Below, piece after piece: positions 36,193-45,289 of a DNA stretch of 64,000 bases (the stretch's first letter is position 1; each line of letters begins with the position of its first letter). This DNA comes from JAOXRU01 sp965247735 (GTDB lineage Bacteria; Bacteroidota; Bacteroidia; Flavobacteriales; Flavobacteriaceae): positions 3,100,001 to 3,164,000 of the forward strand of contig CBDFHN010000002.1 in the NCBI GenBank assembly GCA_965247735.1. The letters are read 5' to 3'. The notes under the pieces were generated by a model, which was not told where the DNA came from, did not search any database, and saw only the letters and a list, made by a program, of their open reading frames with translations. The translations under genes and the position numbers were made by a program.

Positions 36193-38961
36193 ATGCTTCT
36201 TGCAAAGAATTTTAGATGTTTTTTTATCATTACTATGGTAATGATATTAGCTGTAAATACTACAAAAGCGCAGCATTCTCTAGAGTTAACTATAGTTAAT
36301 AAGACAAATACTATAGCAGTTGTAAATGCCCATATTATTTTAAGTGGTGCAGATGTTAATAAAATAGGTGTTACCGATTCTTATGGTACACTTATCTTTA
36401 ATACGTTATCTGATACAATCTATACGGTAACAGTATCGCATTTAGGATTTGATACTTTTAGAACTACTCTAGTCATAAATAAAAATAGGGTTGTTAAAGT
36501 TGGCTTACAACCCAATAGAATAGACCTAAACAATATTGTACTAACGGCAAAAGGAACAAAAAAGCAAAGTGGATCCATAATAGATAGAAACGCAATAGAG
36601 CACTTACAGCCTTCTAGTTTTACCGATTTGCTTGCATTGTTACCTGGCGGAACATCTAAAGATCCTGTTTTTTCTGCGGCCAATCATATCAGACTTAGAG
36701 AAGTCGGAATTTTGGGTAATGATTACAACTCATCTTCTATGGGGGTTGGTTTTTTGGTAGACGGTCATCCCATAGGTACTGATGCAAATATGCAATATAC
36801 AAGTGGGCCAGAAATAACATTGGGTCCAGATTCCTACTATGCTGATAGAAGAAGAAATAGTGTAAACAAAGGGGTAGATATGCGATCTATTATTACCGAT
36901 CAGATTAAAACGGTGGAAATTGTTAGGGGCCTACCTTCTGTTGTAAATGGAAATATTAGCTCAGGATTAGTCAAAATTGAAAGAAAAAACGAAGCTTCAC
37001 CATTAGAAGCAAGGTTTAAAGGTGATGGAAATAGCAAATTGTTTTATATCGGTAAAGGATATGCGTTTAATAAGCATACATTAACATTTGGAGGAAGCTT
37101 TTTAAACGCAACACCAAATGCTGTTAGTAATTATGAAAACTATAAAAGAGTAACAGCTTCTGTTTTGCATAAAGCAATATGGAATGGAAAAAAACAGCAT
37201 TGGATTATAAATACAAGTATTGATTATAGCCAAAATATAGATAGTGAAAAAACAGATCCAGATATTGACCTTTTACAAACAGATTCTTATAAATCTACCT
37301 ATAATAGAATCGGTTTTTCTAATGCTAGCAAACTGTTATTAGATACTGGTTTTGTAAAATCTATTGAGTTATTGACTTCGGTAAACCAATCGTTTGATAA
37401 AATTGAACAGACAAGATTAATTCAATTGCAAAAATTAACGGCAATACCAATTACTACAACTGCAGGTGCCAATGATGGGATCTATATTCAACCAAAATAT
37501 ATTTCTAGATTAAAAGTTGACGGAAAACCACTTTATGCCAATATAAAATTGATTCAAAAAAACAGAATCAATTTAGGGAAAACAAATCATAAAATAGTAA
37601 ATGGTTTGGAGTGGAATTATTCCAAAAATTTTGGAGACGGACAGGTTTATGATCCATTATTGCCTCCTAGTACCGCTGTTACAAGACCAAGAAAATACCA
37701 TACCATACCAGCATCTCAAAAAATTGCTTTCTTTTTGGAAGACCAAATAGAAATTCCCTTTTCAGCGCACAAGTTGTTACTAAATGTAGGGGCAAGACTG
37801 TCTTCTCTATTGAATATTGGTAAACAGTTTGATTTGCATAAAAAATGGCATTTTGCTCCAAGAGCTTCTTTGCAATGGTCGTTTCCAAAATTTTTATTAG
37901 GAGATAAAAAAGCAGAAATAGCAGTAATAGGAAGCGTCGGCCGTTATATTCAATACCCATCTTTAGAGCATTTGTACCCGGAACTTAACTATGTAGATTT
38001 TACACAATTTAATTACTATCATACAAATTCAGCGTATAGAAAAGTAAATTATAGAACTCATATTATTAATACTACAAACAATAAGTTAAAACCTATAGAA
38101 AATAAAAAATACGAAATAAGCCTAAATGCAACATTAAGCACGCTAACATTCAATGTTACTTTTTTTAAAGAATTGATGGATACTGGTATTCGCAGTAGCA
38201 ATCATTTTAAAACCTTAGACTATAATGATTATCAAGAAGAAAGTATAGCTCATGATATGATAACCAGTGCGCCTTCTTTAACCAATATACCATTTACCAA
38301 AGAAGAAAGACATGTGTTGTATGGTATCTACAGTAATGGTAGTGCTATTTCTAAACAAGGTATTGAAGTCGATTTTAGAAGCAAACGTATAAAATCATTA
38401 AATACTAGGTTTTCATTTAATGGCGCTTGGTTTAAAACAACATATAATAACAGCTTGTCCGAAATTACTAGAGGTAAAAAAGATGTAGTGCTAAACGGAA
38501 AACCATTGCCTTTTCTTGGGGTTTATAACAGTATAGACGGTTCTGTAAAAGAACGTATAGCAACCAGTCTTTTTATAGACTCCTATATTGTTCCATTAAG
38601 TTTAATAGTTTCGGCTAATTTAGAAAGTACATGGTTGTTAAGCTCACAAAGCTTGCCTACAAGCGGCACACCAGTATCTTATATTGGGTTGGATGGTGTA
38701 CAACATGCCTATACAGCTAAAGACAAAAAAGACGGACAGTTACAGTGGTTAAATAGCGAGAACAACCCCAAACGGTTTATAAAAAGATCTTCAACAACAT
38801 ATTCCAGAATAAATTTAAGATTATCAAAAAAATTCTATCAGAAGTTTAAAGTTTCCATGTTTGTAAACAAATTATTTACGTTTAAAAACAGCAATAAAGA
38901 CTCCGATGGAAGAATAACGACCAGCCCCTACTTTGGGATGGAATTAAATATATACTTATAA
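36193..38961 (+). CDS. TonB-dependent outer-membrane receptor
   Basis: This protein of about 922 residues imports a ligand across the outer membrane using TonB energy. A signal peptide ends near VNTTKAQ. A carboxypeptidase-regulatory-like beta domain follows (to about residue 110, typical of Bacteroidota receptors), then a plug domain (about 115-260, with VEIVRGLPSVVNG) and a 22-strand-type barrel ending in an aromatic/hydrophobic NIYL terminus. The frame is open to a TTG at 36142, but the ATG at 36193 gives the better signal. It heads an operon with DUF4876 and DUF6850 genes and a cytochrome c peroxidase, a set that points to iron or haem-related uptake. The ligand is unknown. Confidence 0.87.
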   Translation: MLLAKNFRCFFIITMVMILAVNTTKAQHSLELTIVNKTNTIAVVNAHIILSGADVNKIGVTDSYGTLIFNTLSDTIYTVTVSHLGFDTFRTTLVINKNRVVKVGLQPNRIDLNNIVLTAKGTKKQSGSIIDRNAIEHLQPSSFTDLLALLPGGTSKDPVFSAANHIRLREVGILGNDYNSSSMGVGFLVDGHPIGTDANMQYTSGPEITLGPDSYYADRRRNSVNKGVDMRSIITDQIKTVEIVRGLPSVVNGNISSGLVKIERKNEASPLEARFKGDGNSKLFYIGKGYAFNKHTLTFGGSFLNATPNAVSNYENYKRVTASVLHKAIWNGKKQHWIINTSIDYSQNIDSEKTDPDIDLLQTDSYKSTYNRIGFSNASKLLLDTGFVKSIELLTSVNQSFDKIEQTRLIQLQKLTAIPITTTAGANDGIYIQPKYISRLKVDGKPLYANIKLIQKNRINLGKTNHKIVNGLEWNYSKNFGDGQVYDPLLPPSTAVTRPRKYHTIPASQKIAFFLEDQIEIPFSAHKLLLNVGARLSSLLNIGKQFDLHKKWHFAPRASLQWSFPKFLLGDKKAEIAVIGSVGRYIQYPSLEHLYPELNYVDFTQFNYYHTNSAYRKVNYRTHIINTTNNKLKPIENKKYEISLNATLSTLTFNVTFFKELMDTGIRSSNHFKTLDYNDYQEESIAHDMITSAPSLTNIPFTKEERHVLYGIYSNGSAISKQGIEVDFRSKRIKSLNTRFSFNGAWFKTTYNNSLSEITRGKKDVVLNGKPLPFLGVYNSIDGSVKERIATSLFIDSYIVPLSLIVSANLESTWLLSSQSLPTSGTPVSYIGLDGVQHAYTAKDKKDGQLQWLNSENNPKRFIKRSSTTYSRINLRLSKKFYQKFKVSMFVNKLFTFKNSNKDSDGRITTSPYFGMELNIYL

Positions 38962-38971
38962 CCAAATAACT

Positions 38972-40186
38972 ATGATTACATTTTTAAAAAACACTAAACG
39001 TTATGCAATAGCACTATTAGTTTTAGCGCTTGCAGTATCTTGTAGTAATGATGATGACCAAACAATGCCGTTTACGACGTTATCAATTACCTTAAATGCC
39101 CCTGAAGACTTAGAAAACACAGAATTATCTGATTTAAAAATCGTTTTTAAAGAACTCAATTCAGGAGAACTTACGGAAAGAACCACAATAACCGATGGAA
39201 AGCTTGAAATAGTATTACCCGAAGGTACTTATGAGATTTCTGTTGGAGGAAAAATTAAGTACAAATTAGATAATACTTCTCAATCTTCTGATATTAAAGG
39301 GTTAAGAGAGTCTTTTGCACTAACAGGCGATACCGCATCAGAAATAATAAATTTGTTTTTATCTGTATTTAAAGATGACTTTATCATAGAAGAAATCTTT
39401 TTTACAGGTACAGTAACACCTGAAGGAAAACAATATAATGGTGATAAATACATAAAAATAAAAAACGGTACCAATAAAGTGTTGTATGCAGATGGATTGG
39501 TTATTTCTCAATCAGAATTTATGACCGTAGACAAACAAGATTATACACCAGATATAATGAGCGAAAAACTTGCAGTTAGCAATGTAAGTGTTATACCTGG
39601 TAATGGAACAGACTACCCTATAGAGCCAGGGAAATCTTTTACTGTAGCTGTTGATGGTGTAAACCATAAAGAAGCCAATCCAAATTCTTTTGATTTATCA
39701 AAAGCAGATTTTGAATTTTATAATATAGATTCGGACGATGTTGATAACCCAAATGTGCCAAATATAATAAATGTATTTGCCAAAATGGTTGTACATAATA
39801 GAGGTTTTAGAAGTTTTGCAATTTCAAGATTAGAAGTTAGTCATGAAGTGTTTTTAGCAGATCACAAATATGATTATGAGTATATGTTTGTTTTTGGAGA
39901 GTATGAATTTCCAATGTCGCAAGAATCTTATGCAATACCAAACAATTGGGTATTAGATGCTGTAAACCTAAGCGTAGAATCAGAATTTAAATGGATAGTT
40001 ACAGACCCATCATTAGACACCAGTTGGACCTATTGTGGTAAAATTGATGGCGATAAAGCGCGTTATGGAAAAAGTGTTCGTAGAAAAGTGCTTTCAATAG
40101 ATATTGATGGAAATGATATTTTGAGGGATGATAATAATTCAGCTTTAGATTTTCATGCTGAGGCTGTACCGTCTTTAAAGAACTAA
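38972..40186 (+). CDS. DUF4876-type lipoprotein
   Basis: This 404-residue protein has a lipoprotein signal (LALAVSC, Cys24) followed by acidic SNDDD, an outer-membrane surface-export-type sequence in Bacteroidota. An N-terminal beta-sandwich (about 30-125) resembles a carboxypeptidase-regulatory fold. The C-terminal 130-400 region, with IEEIFFTGTVTPEGKQYNGD, has the DUF4876 pattern, related to lamin-tail-like domains. It starts 10 bp after the receptor gene. It likely acts as the surface partner of the receptor. Confidence 0.8.
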   Translation: MITFLKNTKRYAIALLVLALAVSCSNDDDQTMPFTTLSITLNAPEDLENTELSDLKIVFKELNSGELTERTTITDGKLEIVLPEGTYEISVGGKIKYKLDNTSQSSDIKGLRESFALTGDTASEIINLFLSVFKDDFIIEEIFFTGTVTPEGKQYNGDKYIKIKNGTNKVLYADGLVISQSEFMTVDKQDYTPDIMSEKLAVSNVSVIPGNGTDYPIEPGKSFTVAVDGVNHKEANPNSFDLSKADFEFYNIDSDDVDNPNVPNIINVFAKMVVHNRGFRSFAISRLEVSHEVFLADHKYDYEYMFVFGEYEFPMSQESYAIPNNWVLDAVNLSVESEFKWIVTDPSLDTSWTYCGKIDGDKARYGKSVRRKVLSIDIDGNDILRDDNNSALDFHAEAVPSLKN

Positions 40187-40192
40187 TAAGAC

Positions 40193-40288
40193 ATGAAACA
40201 TCCACTAACAAAAAGATTTACGTCAAAGAAAATGACTAATCAGGATGTAACATGTGACCGATTTAATAACTTAACAATAGACGCATGA
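40193..40288 (+). CDS. Tiny CDRFN-motif ORF (31 codons)
   Basis: The ATG at 40193 opens 31 codons starting MKHPLTK and containing MTNQDV and CDRFN. The stop TGA overlaps the next gene's ATG in the classic ATGA arrangement. A related ORF at 46990-47148 shares MKHPLTK, MTN-DV and CDRFN. Several of the differences between the two DNA copies are synonymous (CTA/TTA Leu, ACG/ACA Thr, AAA/AAG Lys), which supports selection on the peptide. No known family was recognised. It could be a leader peptide that couples translation to the downstream gene. Confidence 0.55.
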   Translation: MKHPLTKRFTSKKMTNQDVTCDRFNNLTIDA

Positions 40289-41802
40289 AAATTAGGCTCA
40301 TTTTTGCATGTTTATCTTTGTTGATAAACGCTATTCGTGCTCAGAATACAAGTGCTTTTAATCCTATATTAGAACGGCTTGCGGAAGAGACTTTGATGCG
40401 TAGCGATACCGAAAATGCGCCTATTTTTCGCTTTTATAGTTATAACACTAGCTTAACTCAATTACAAAGTAGCTATATGGATAAAAACAGTCCATATCAG
40501 TTGCAACAAAAAGGAAAAGGAGGACATACATTTTCTTTGCAAGCAGATAGTTATCAAATTATAGATAGCCTACAAAAAAGCTGGATTACAGCTCGCTATT
40601 CTAGTGGAGAAAAAAAAGATGTAAAATGGAATGAGTCCTTAGATTACACTAAGGTTTCTCCCTACGTGATGGCAGATTCCGTAGGGGGAAACCTTTCTTT
40701 TGAAAAATATGAAGTTAATGGAGGTTATGTAAAACAAATTGGAACCTTTTTATATGGTTTTAATATAGGTTATATCGCAAAAAGAGCCTCTAGAAAAGTA
40801 GACCCTAGGCCTAATAATACCTCTTCAAACATAAAAGCTACGTTAAACGTAGGGAAGTATATTTCTAAAAATGCAATTATATCCTTAAAAGTTTATGGAA
40901 GTAAGTATACACAAAACAATCAAATGTCTTTTTATAATGAATTTGCCATACCTGCCCTTTATCACTTTACGGGATTAGGAAATTATAATAAACTGCTTAC
41001 TGGAAATAAAAAAAACGCATATTACTTAGGCAAAAGTGTCGGATATGGGATTGATCTTATAAAAATCAATCGTAAAGGATTTTTCCTAAAAACGGACTTT
41101 GAGCATGCTAATCTTTATAAATATATGACCGATTTTCTAGATTTAGAAGCAGGGCATACAAAAGAGTTTAAAACAAAAAATACAATAGGGTATTCTATTG
41201 CTACTAGCAATACCATTAAAGGAGTTTGGTTTAATGCTGAATATAAAAACAAAGCAGGATTCGAAAGCAATATATTTAATGGCAGTTCTACTGATTTTGT
41301 GAAAATTTCTGAAAAAGAAAGTTATTCTAAAATAGAAAGCAGTGCCGCTTTATCTTTTTTGTTTAAAAAAGTATATCCAAAAATAAGTTTTGCAGTTATA
41401 CCTACTGTGTCTAGCGCTATTGCAAAAGAATCGTACTTAAAAACAGTACGCGCCCAACAAATAAAAACACTCGAATATCAAGTAAACATGGCTGTTAAAA
41501 TTATTTCTAAGAATAACAAATGGCTATATTTTATTTATGGAGGTTTTTTTAAAAATAACAATTATGATTCCTTTTTTAAAGAATCAAGCCCCTCAAAAAA
41601 CATTTCAATAAACCAAATGTTGTCTTACAATTATGCCCTATTATCGTCTAGTGCTACAGGCTTTAAAATGGGGACTAATATTTACTTTAATAACAATAAA
41701 ACTTCTAAATGGATGATAGGTTTTTTATGCCAGCAAAACACCCTTTCTAACACTGGAACCAATAAAACGTATACGATAAACCTTAATTATATTTTTAATT
41801 GA
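40285..41802 (+). CDS. DUF6850-type outer-membrane beta-barrel protein
   Basis: This 505-residue protein has an N-terminal signal peptide ending near AIRAQ. The rest alternates short amphipathic beta strands rich in Tyr, Ser, Asn and Lys, ending in YIFN with a C-terminal Phe near the end, as in outer-membrane barrels. The family, as I recall it, occurs beside TonB receptors and DUF4876 proteins in Bacteroidota. The start overlaps the tiny upstream ORF by four bases, and its 3' end overlaps the cytochrome peroxidase start. Confidence 0.75.
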   Translation: MKIRLIFACLSLLINAIRAQNTSAFNPILERLAEETLMRSDTENAPIFRFYSYNTSLTQLQSSYMDKNSPYQLQQKGKGGHTFSLQADSYQIIDSLQKSWITARYSSGEKKDVKWNESLDYTKVSPYVMADSVGGNLSFEKYEVNGGYVKQIGTFLYGFNIGYIAKRASRKVDPRPNNTSSNIKATLNVGKYISKNAIISLKVYGSKYTQNNQMSFYNEFAIPALYHFTGLGNYNKLLTGNKKNAYYLGKSVGYGIDLIKINRKGFFLKTDFEHANLYKYMTDFLDLEAGHTKEFKTKNTIGYSIATSNTIKGVWFNAEYKNKAGFESNIFNGSSTDFVKISEKESYSKIESSAALSFLFKKVYPKISFAVIPTVSSAIAKESYLKTVRAQQIKTLEYQVNMAVKIISKNNKWLYFIYGGFFKNNNYDSFFKESSPSKNISINQMLSYNYALLSSSATGFKMGTNIYFNNNKTSKWMIGFLCQQNTLSNTGTNKTYTINLNYIFN

Positions 41803-42920
41803 AAAAACCACAACTTATAATTCCACTTATTGCAGTTGTTATTATTTTACTATCATTTAGCAAAAGCTCCATTGTTTTTAATAATTGGAGAGAATTGTAT
41901 AGTAAACCACAAGAAATGTGGCCTGTACCGGTTATAGATAGTACCGTTGTATGGGAACCTTTGCAGGCAATAGAATGGGATACCAAATATTATGAATATG
42001 ATGATGATCCGTTAATTTATTTGGGGAAATTATTGTTTTTTGATCCAAAACTATCAAAATCAAAGCAAATATCTTGTAGCAGTTGTCACGATCCAGAACA
42101 TTCTTGGGGAGATGGTAGAGCCGTATCGTTAGGGCATGATCATTTATTAGGAACTAGAAATACTCCTTCTTTGTTAAATATAGGTTCTAGTAAAGTTTTA
42201 AACTGGGATGGAGTTGCAACATCTCTAAAAGAACAAGTGGTAGGTCCAATAACCACTGCACACGAAATGGCAATGGATACGAGCTTGTTAGAAGATAGAT
42301 TAGGCAAGATAAAAGACTACCCCGAGTTGTTTAAAAAGGCATTTGGTAGCTCTAAAATTAATTTTACCAGAATAGCTACTGCATTAAGTTCTTTTCAAGA
42401 AACCATTAAGAGCAGACCAAGTAGGTTTGATGCCTTTATGAAAGGAGAAACAGACGAGTTAACAGATCAAGAAATATTTGGATTGCATCTTTTTAGAACC
42501 AAAGCACGTTGCATGAATTGCCATTCAGGAAAATATTTTACAGACTATTCATTCCACAATATTGGACTAACATATTACAAAAGAGAATTGGAAGATTTGG
42601 GAAGGTACAATGTTACTGGTAAAAAAGAGGATGTTGGTAAATTTAAAACACCTAGTCTTAGAAATGTAGCAACCAATGCGCCATGGATGCATAATGGTGT
42701 GTTTACAGACTTAAGTGGTATTTTAATGATTTACAATAATGGCATGCATATGTTAGATCCATCAATGGAAGAAAAAGCGAAAGACTCTTTATTTCCTTAT
42801 ACAGATAAGTTATTAAAACCATTAAACTTAACAAATAAAGAAGTGGATGCTGTTGTGGCTTTTATGAAATCGTTAAGTGGTCATGGATATGTAATGCCAA
42901 GACCAGAAATACCAAGATAA
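41799..42920 (+). CDS. Di-haem cytochrome c peroxidase (CCP/MauG family)
   Basis: This 373-residue protein has an N-terminal signal anchor (about 5-22) and two haem-binding CxxCH motifs: CSSCH at residues 93-97 and CMNCH at 238-242. The KTPSLRNVATNAPWMHNG block is typical of the family, which reduces hydrogen peroxide or oxidises protein partners in the periplasm. The start is TTG overlapping the upstream stop (TTGA); no nearby ATG gives a signal sequence. Its place at the end of a TonB receptor operon suggests a redox step in metal or haem handling. Confidence 0.88.
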   Translation: MKKPQLIIPLIAVVIILLSFSKSSIVFNNWRELYSKPQEMWPVPVIDSTVVWEPLQAIEWDTKYYEYDDDPLIYLGKLLFFDPKLSKSKQISCSSCHDPEHSWGDGRAVSLGHDHLLGTRNTPSLLNIGSSKVLNWDGVATSLKEQVVGPITTAHEMAMDTSLLEDRLGKIKDYPELFKKAFGSSKINFTRIATALSSFQETIKSRPSRFDAFMKGETDELTDQEIFGLHLFRTKARCMNCHSGKYFTDYSFHNIGLTYYKRELEDLGRYNVTGKKEDVGKFKTPSLRNVATNAPWMHNGVFTDLSGILMIYNNGMHMLDPSMEEKAKDSLFPYTDKLLKPLNLTNKEVDAVVAFMKSLSGHGYVMPRPEIPR

Positions 42921-43012
42921 GGCTTAGAAAACTACTTGCAATGATAAAACGAGTGTAAATCATCTAGTTACAGAGAATAAATGGTATTTTCACGGAAATA
43001 GAATTTATTGAT

Positions 43013-43579
43013 ATGAAAAAATCCTTACTAGTTTTTATTGGTGTCTTATTGTTTTCAGTAGTAGCTACTAGCGCCCAAAAGTTAAATACAAACAAAAAAT
43101 ACTCGCCTAACATTGGGTTAATGGTAAATATGTTAGAAGATTTAAGGGGCAGAATTAACCGAAGTATTAAAAGTCTTAATGATGAAGGAACTGATTATCT
43201 TTTAGATGAAAACGCAAATCGGATTGGGGCAATTATTATGCATTTGGCAGCAACAGAGCACTATTATCAGGTCTATACTTTCCAAAAAAGAGAATTTACG
43301 CCTGAAGAAGAAGAAGAATGGATGGTAGCATTAACACTTGGTGATAAGGCTAGAGCTATGTATGTTGGCAAACCAATACAGCATTATTTGGCTATCTGGG
43401 ATGAGGTTAGAAGTAATACCTTAAAACTTCTAAAAACAAAAGATGACAAATGGTTTGCTAAAAAAACCAAAGGCCTGTCTTTAATGAATAACCATTGGGC
43501 TTGGTTTCATGTTATGGAGCACCAAGCCAACCATATGGGACAAATAAACCTGATTAAAAAACGGATTCCTAAAAACTAA
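43013..43579 (+). CDS. Secreted DinB-like protein
   Basis: This 188-residue protein has a signal peptide ending near ATSAQ. The mature four-helix bundle carries conserved His positions: HLAATEHYY near residue 83, and HVMEHQANHMGQ near 166, where DinB/YfiT proteins bind a metal ion. DinB-like enzymes often act as thiol- or bacillithiol-dependent transferases, but most are uncharacterised. An exported version is less common. It lies 92 bp after the cytochrome c peroxidase and may share its transcript. Confidence 0.8.
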   Translation: MKKSLLVFIGVLLFSVVATSAQKLNTNKKYSPNIGLMVNMLEDLRGRINRSIKSLNDEGTDYLLDENANRIGAIIMHLAATEHYYQVYTFQKREFTPEEEEEWMVALTLGDKARAMYVGKPIQHYLAIWDEVRSNTLKLLKTKDDKWFAKKTKGLSLMNNHWAWFHVMEHQANHMGQINLIKKRIPKN

Positions 43580-43721
43580 AAACAGGAAAAAATTGATTAT
43601 GATAAGCTTATCTTCAGTGTTTATACATAATTTTTAACCACTAAACAGTTAGTAAACAGCTATTAAGCTTTTTGGCCTAGCAATTCACCGATTCCAAATT
43701 ATTCTAATCGCTTAGATGTTT

Positions 43722-43729
43722 TATATTTG
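43722..43729 (+). promoter_or_regulatory. Bacteroidota-type -7 promoter element for pgk
   Basis: TATATTTG matches the TAnnTTTG -7 consensus and ends 18 bp before the pgk start. No clear TTTG -33 element was found at the usual spacing. Confidence 0.5.
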
Positions 43730-43747
43730 TGAAAAAATAGAAAAAGA

Positions 43748-44938
43748 ATGGCTACGATTAACGATTTTAATTTTGAAAACAAAAAAGCATTAGTACGTGT
43801 AGATTTTAATGTGCCTTTAGATGAAGATTTAAATGTTACAGACACCTCACGTATTGAAGCTGCAAGACCTACAATCATTAAAGTTTTAGAGGATGGTGGT
43901 AGTGTTGTTTTAATGAGTCATTTGGGTAGGCCAAAAGGAATACCATCTAAAGAGTTATCATTAGAAAATATTGTTTCAAAAGTATCGGAAGTTATAGGTG
44001 TCAAAATTAAGTTTGTAGCACATACTGTAGGTACTGCTGCTGAAGCTGCTGTTGCAGAGCTTAAATCTGGTGAAGTATTATTGCTAGAAAACTTGCGTTT
44101 TCATGCAGAAGAGACTGCTGGCGATCTTGCTTTTGCAGAACAGTTGGCAAAACTAGGAGATGTATATGTAAACGATGCTTTTGGTACGGCACATAGAGCT
44201 CATGCTTCTACCACAATTGTAGCTCAGTTTTTTGAAGGGAAGAAATGTTTTGGAAGTTTATTAGCCAAAGAAATTGAGAGTATTGCCAAGGTAATGGAAT
44301 CTGGCGAAAAACCAATTACGGCTATTTTAGGGGGTGCTAAAGTATCTTCTAAGATTACCATTATTGAAAATATCTTAGATAAGGTCGATAATATTATTAT
44401 TGGCGGTGGAATGACATATACATTCATAAAAGCACAAGGAGGAAAAATTGGAGATTCTATCTGCGAGGATGACAAACAAGAACTGGCATTAGAAATTCTT
44501 AAAAAAGCTGAAGAAAAAGGCGTAAAAATTCATCTACCGGTAGATGTTATTGCAGCGGATGATTTTAGTAACGATGCCAATACAAAGGTTACCGATGTAT
44601 CCGAAATTCCTGATGGATGGCAAGGATTAGATGCTGGACCAGCCACTTTACACAATTTTAAAGAGGTTATAGAAAGTTCAAAAACGATTCTATGGAATGG
44701 CCCTATTGGTGTTTTTGAAATGGAGAACTTTTCAAAAGGAACTATTAGCGTAGGTAATTTTATTGATGAAGCTACTTCTCAAGGTGCATTTTCTCTTGTT
44801 GGTGGTGGTGACTCTGTTGCTGCTGTAAAACAATTTGGTTTTGCAGATAAGGTTAGTTATGTATCTACTGGAGGTGGTGCAATGTTAGAAAGTTTAGAAG
44901 GAAAAACATTGCCAGGTGTTGCAGCAATTTTAAAATAA
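43748..44938 (+). CDS. pgk: Phosphoglycerate kinase
   Basis: This 396-residue enzyme converts 1,3-bisphosphoglycerate and ADP to 3-phosphoglycerate and ATP in glycolysis. The signature RVDFNVPLD is at about residues 18-26. The substrate-binding blocks SHLGRPKG, LLLENLRFHAEE and VNDAFGTAHRAHAST, the hinge, and the nucleotide-binding GGGDSVAAVKQFG near 356 are all present. Length is normal. It has its own promoter element and a terminator about 165 bp downstream. Confidence 0.98.
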   Translation: MATINDFNFENKKALVRVDFNVPLDEDLNVTDTSRIEAARPTIIKVLEDGGSVVLMSHLGRPKGIPSKELSLENIVSKVSEVIGVKIKFVAHTVGTAAEAAVAELKSGEVLLLENLRFHAEETAGDLAFAEQLAKLGDVYVNDAFGTAHRAHASTTIVAQFFEGKKCFGSLLAKEIESIAKVMESGEKPITAILGGAKVSSKITIIENILDKVDNIIIGGGMTYTFIKAQGGKIGDSICEDDKQELALEILKKAEEKGVKIHLPVDVIAADDFSNDANTKVTDVSEIPDGWQGLDAGPATLHNFKEVIESSKTILWNGPIGVFEMENFSKGTISVGNFIDEATSQGAFSLVGGGDSVAAVKQFGFADKVSYVSTGGGAMLESLEGKTLPGVAAILK

Positions 44939-45104
44939 GATCAATTTAATACACAGTTTTTTTGAGCTTAACTGGGAAAAACTAAATGGTCTAGCTATAA
45001 ATATTGGTTAATTTTGATAGCCGATTGTATGTAAGTATACAGGCCATATCGTTTGTGTTTCTCTAAGACTAAGCTTATCAACATATAGACTAAATAAAAG
45101 GGGA

Positions 45105-45140
45105 GCGTGGCTATATATTTCGATTTATAGCACGCTTTTT
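45105..45140 (+). terminator. Rho-independent terminator downstream of pgk
   Basis: GCGTGGCTATA pairs with TATAGCACGC (one bulged base) across a TATTTCGATT loop and is followed by TTTTTCTTT. It lies in the 351-bp gap between pgk and the transglycosylase gene; the rest of that gap shows nothing else. Confidence 0.8.
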
Positions 45141-45289
45141 CTTTAATTTTCTTGATATTGGTTCTTTTTTCCAAGAAAACAACCAGTATTAAACGTTAAA
45201 ATAGTATTGTTTAATTTTTAGGAATGGTAGTTTTATGCGCTTGTACAATGTAATTATACTAGAAGTTGTTAAAATATCGTTTTTATAAT

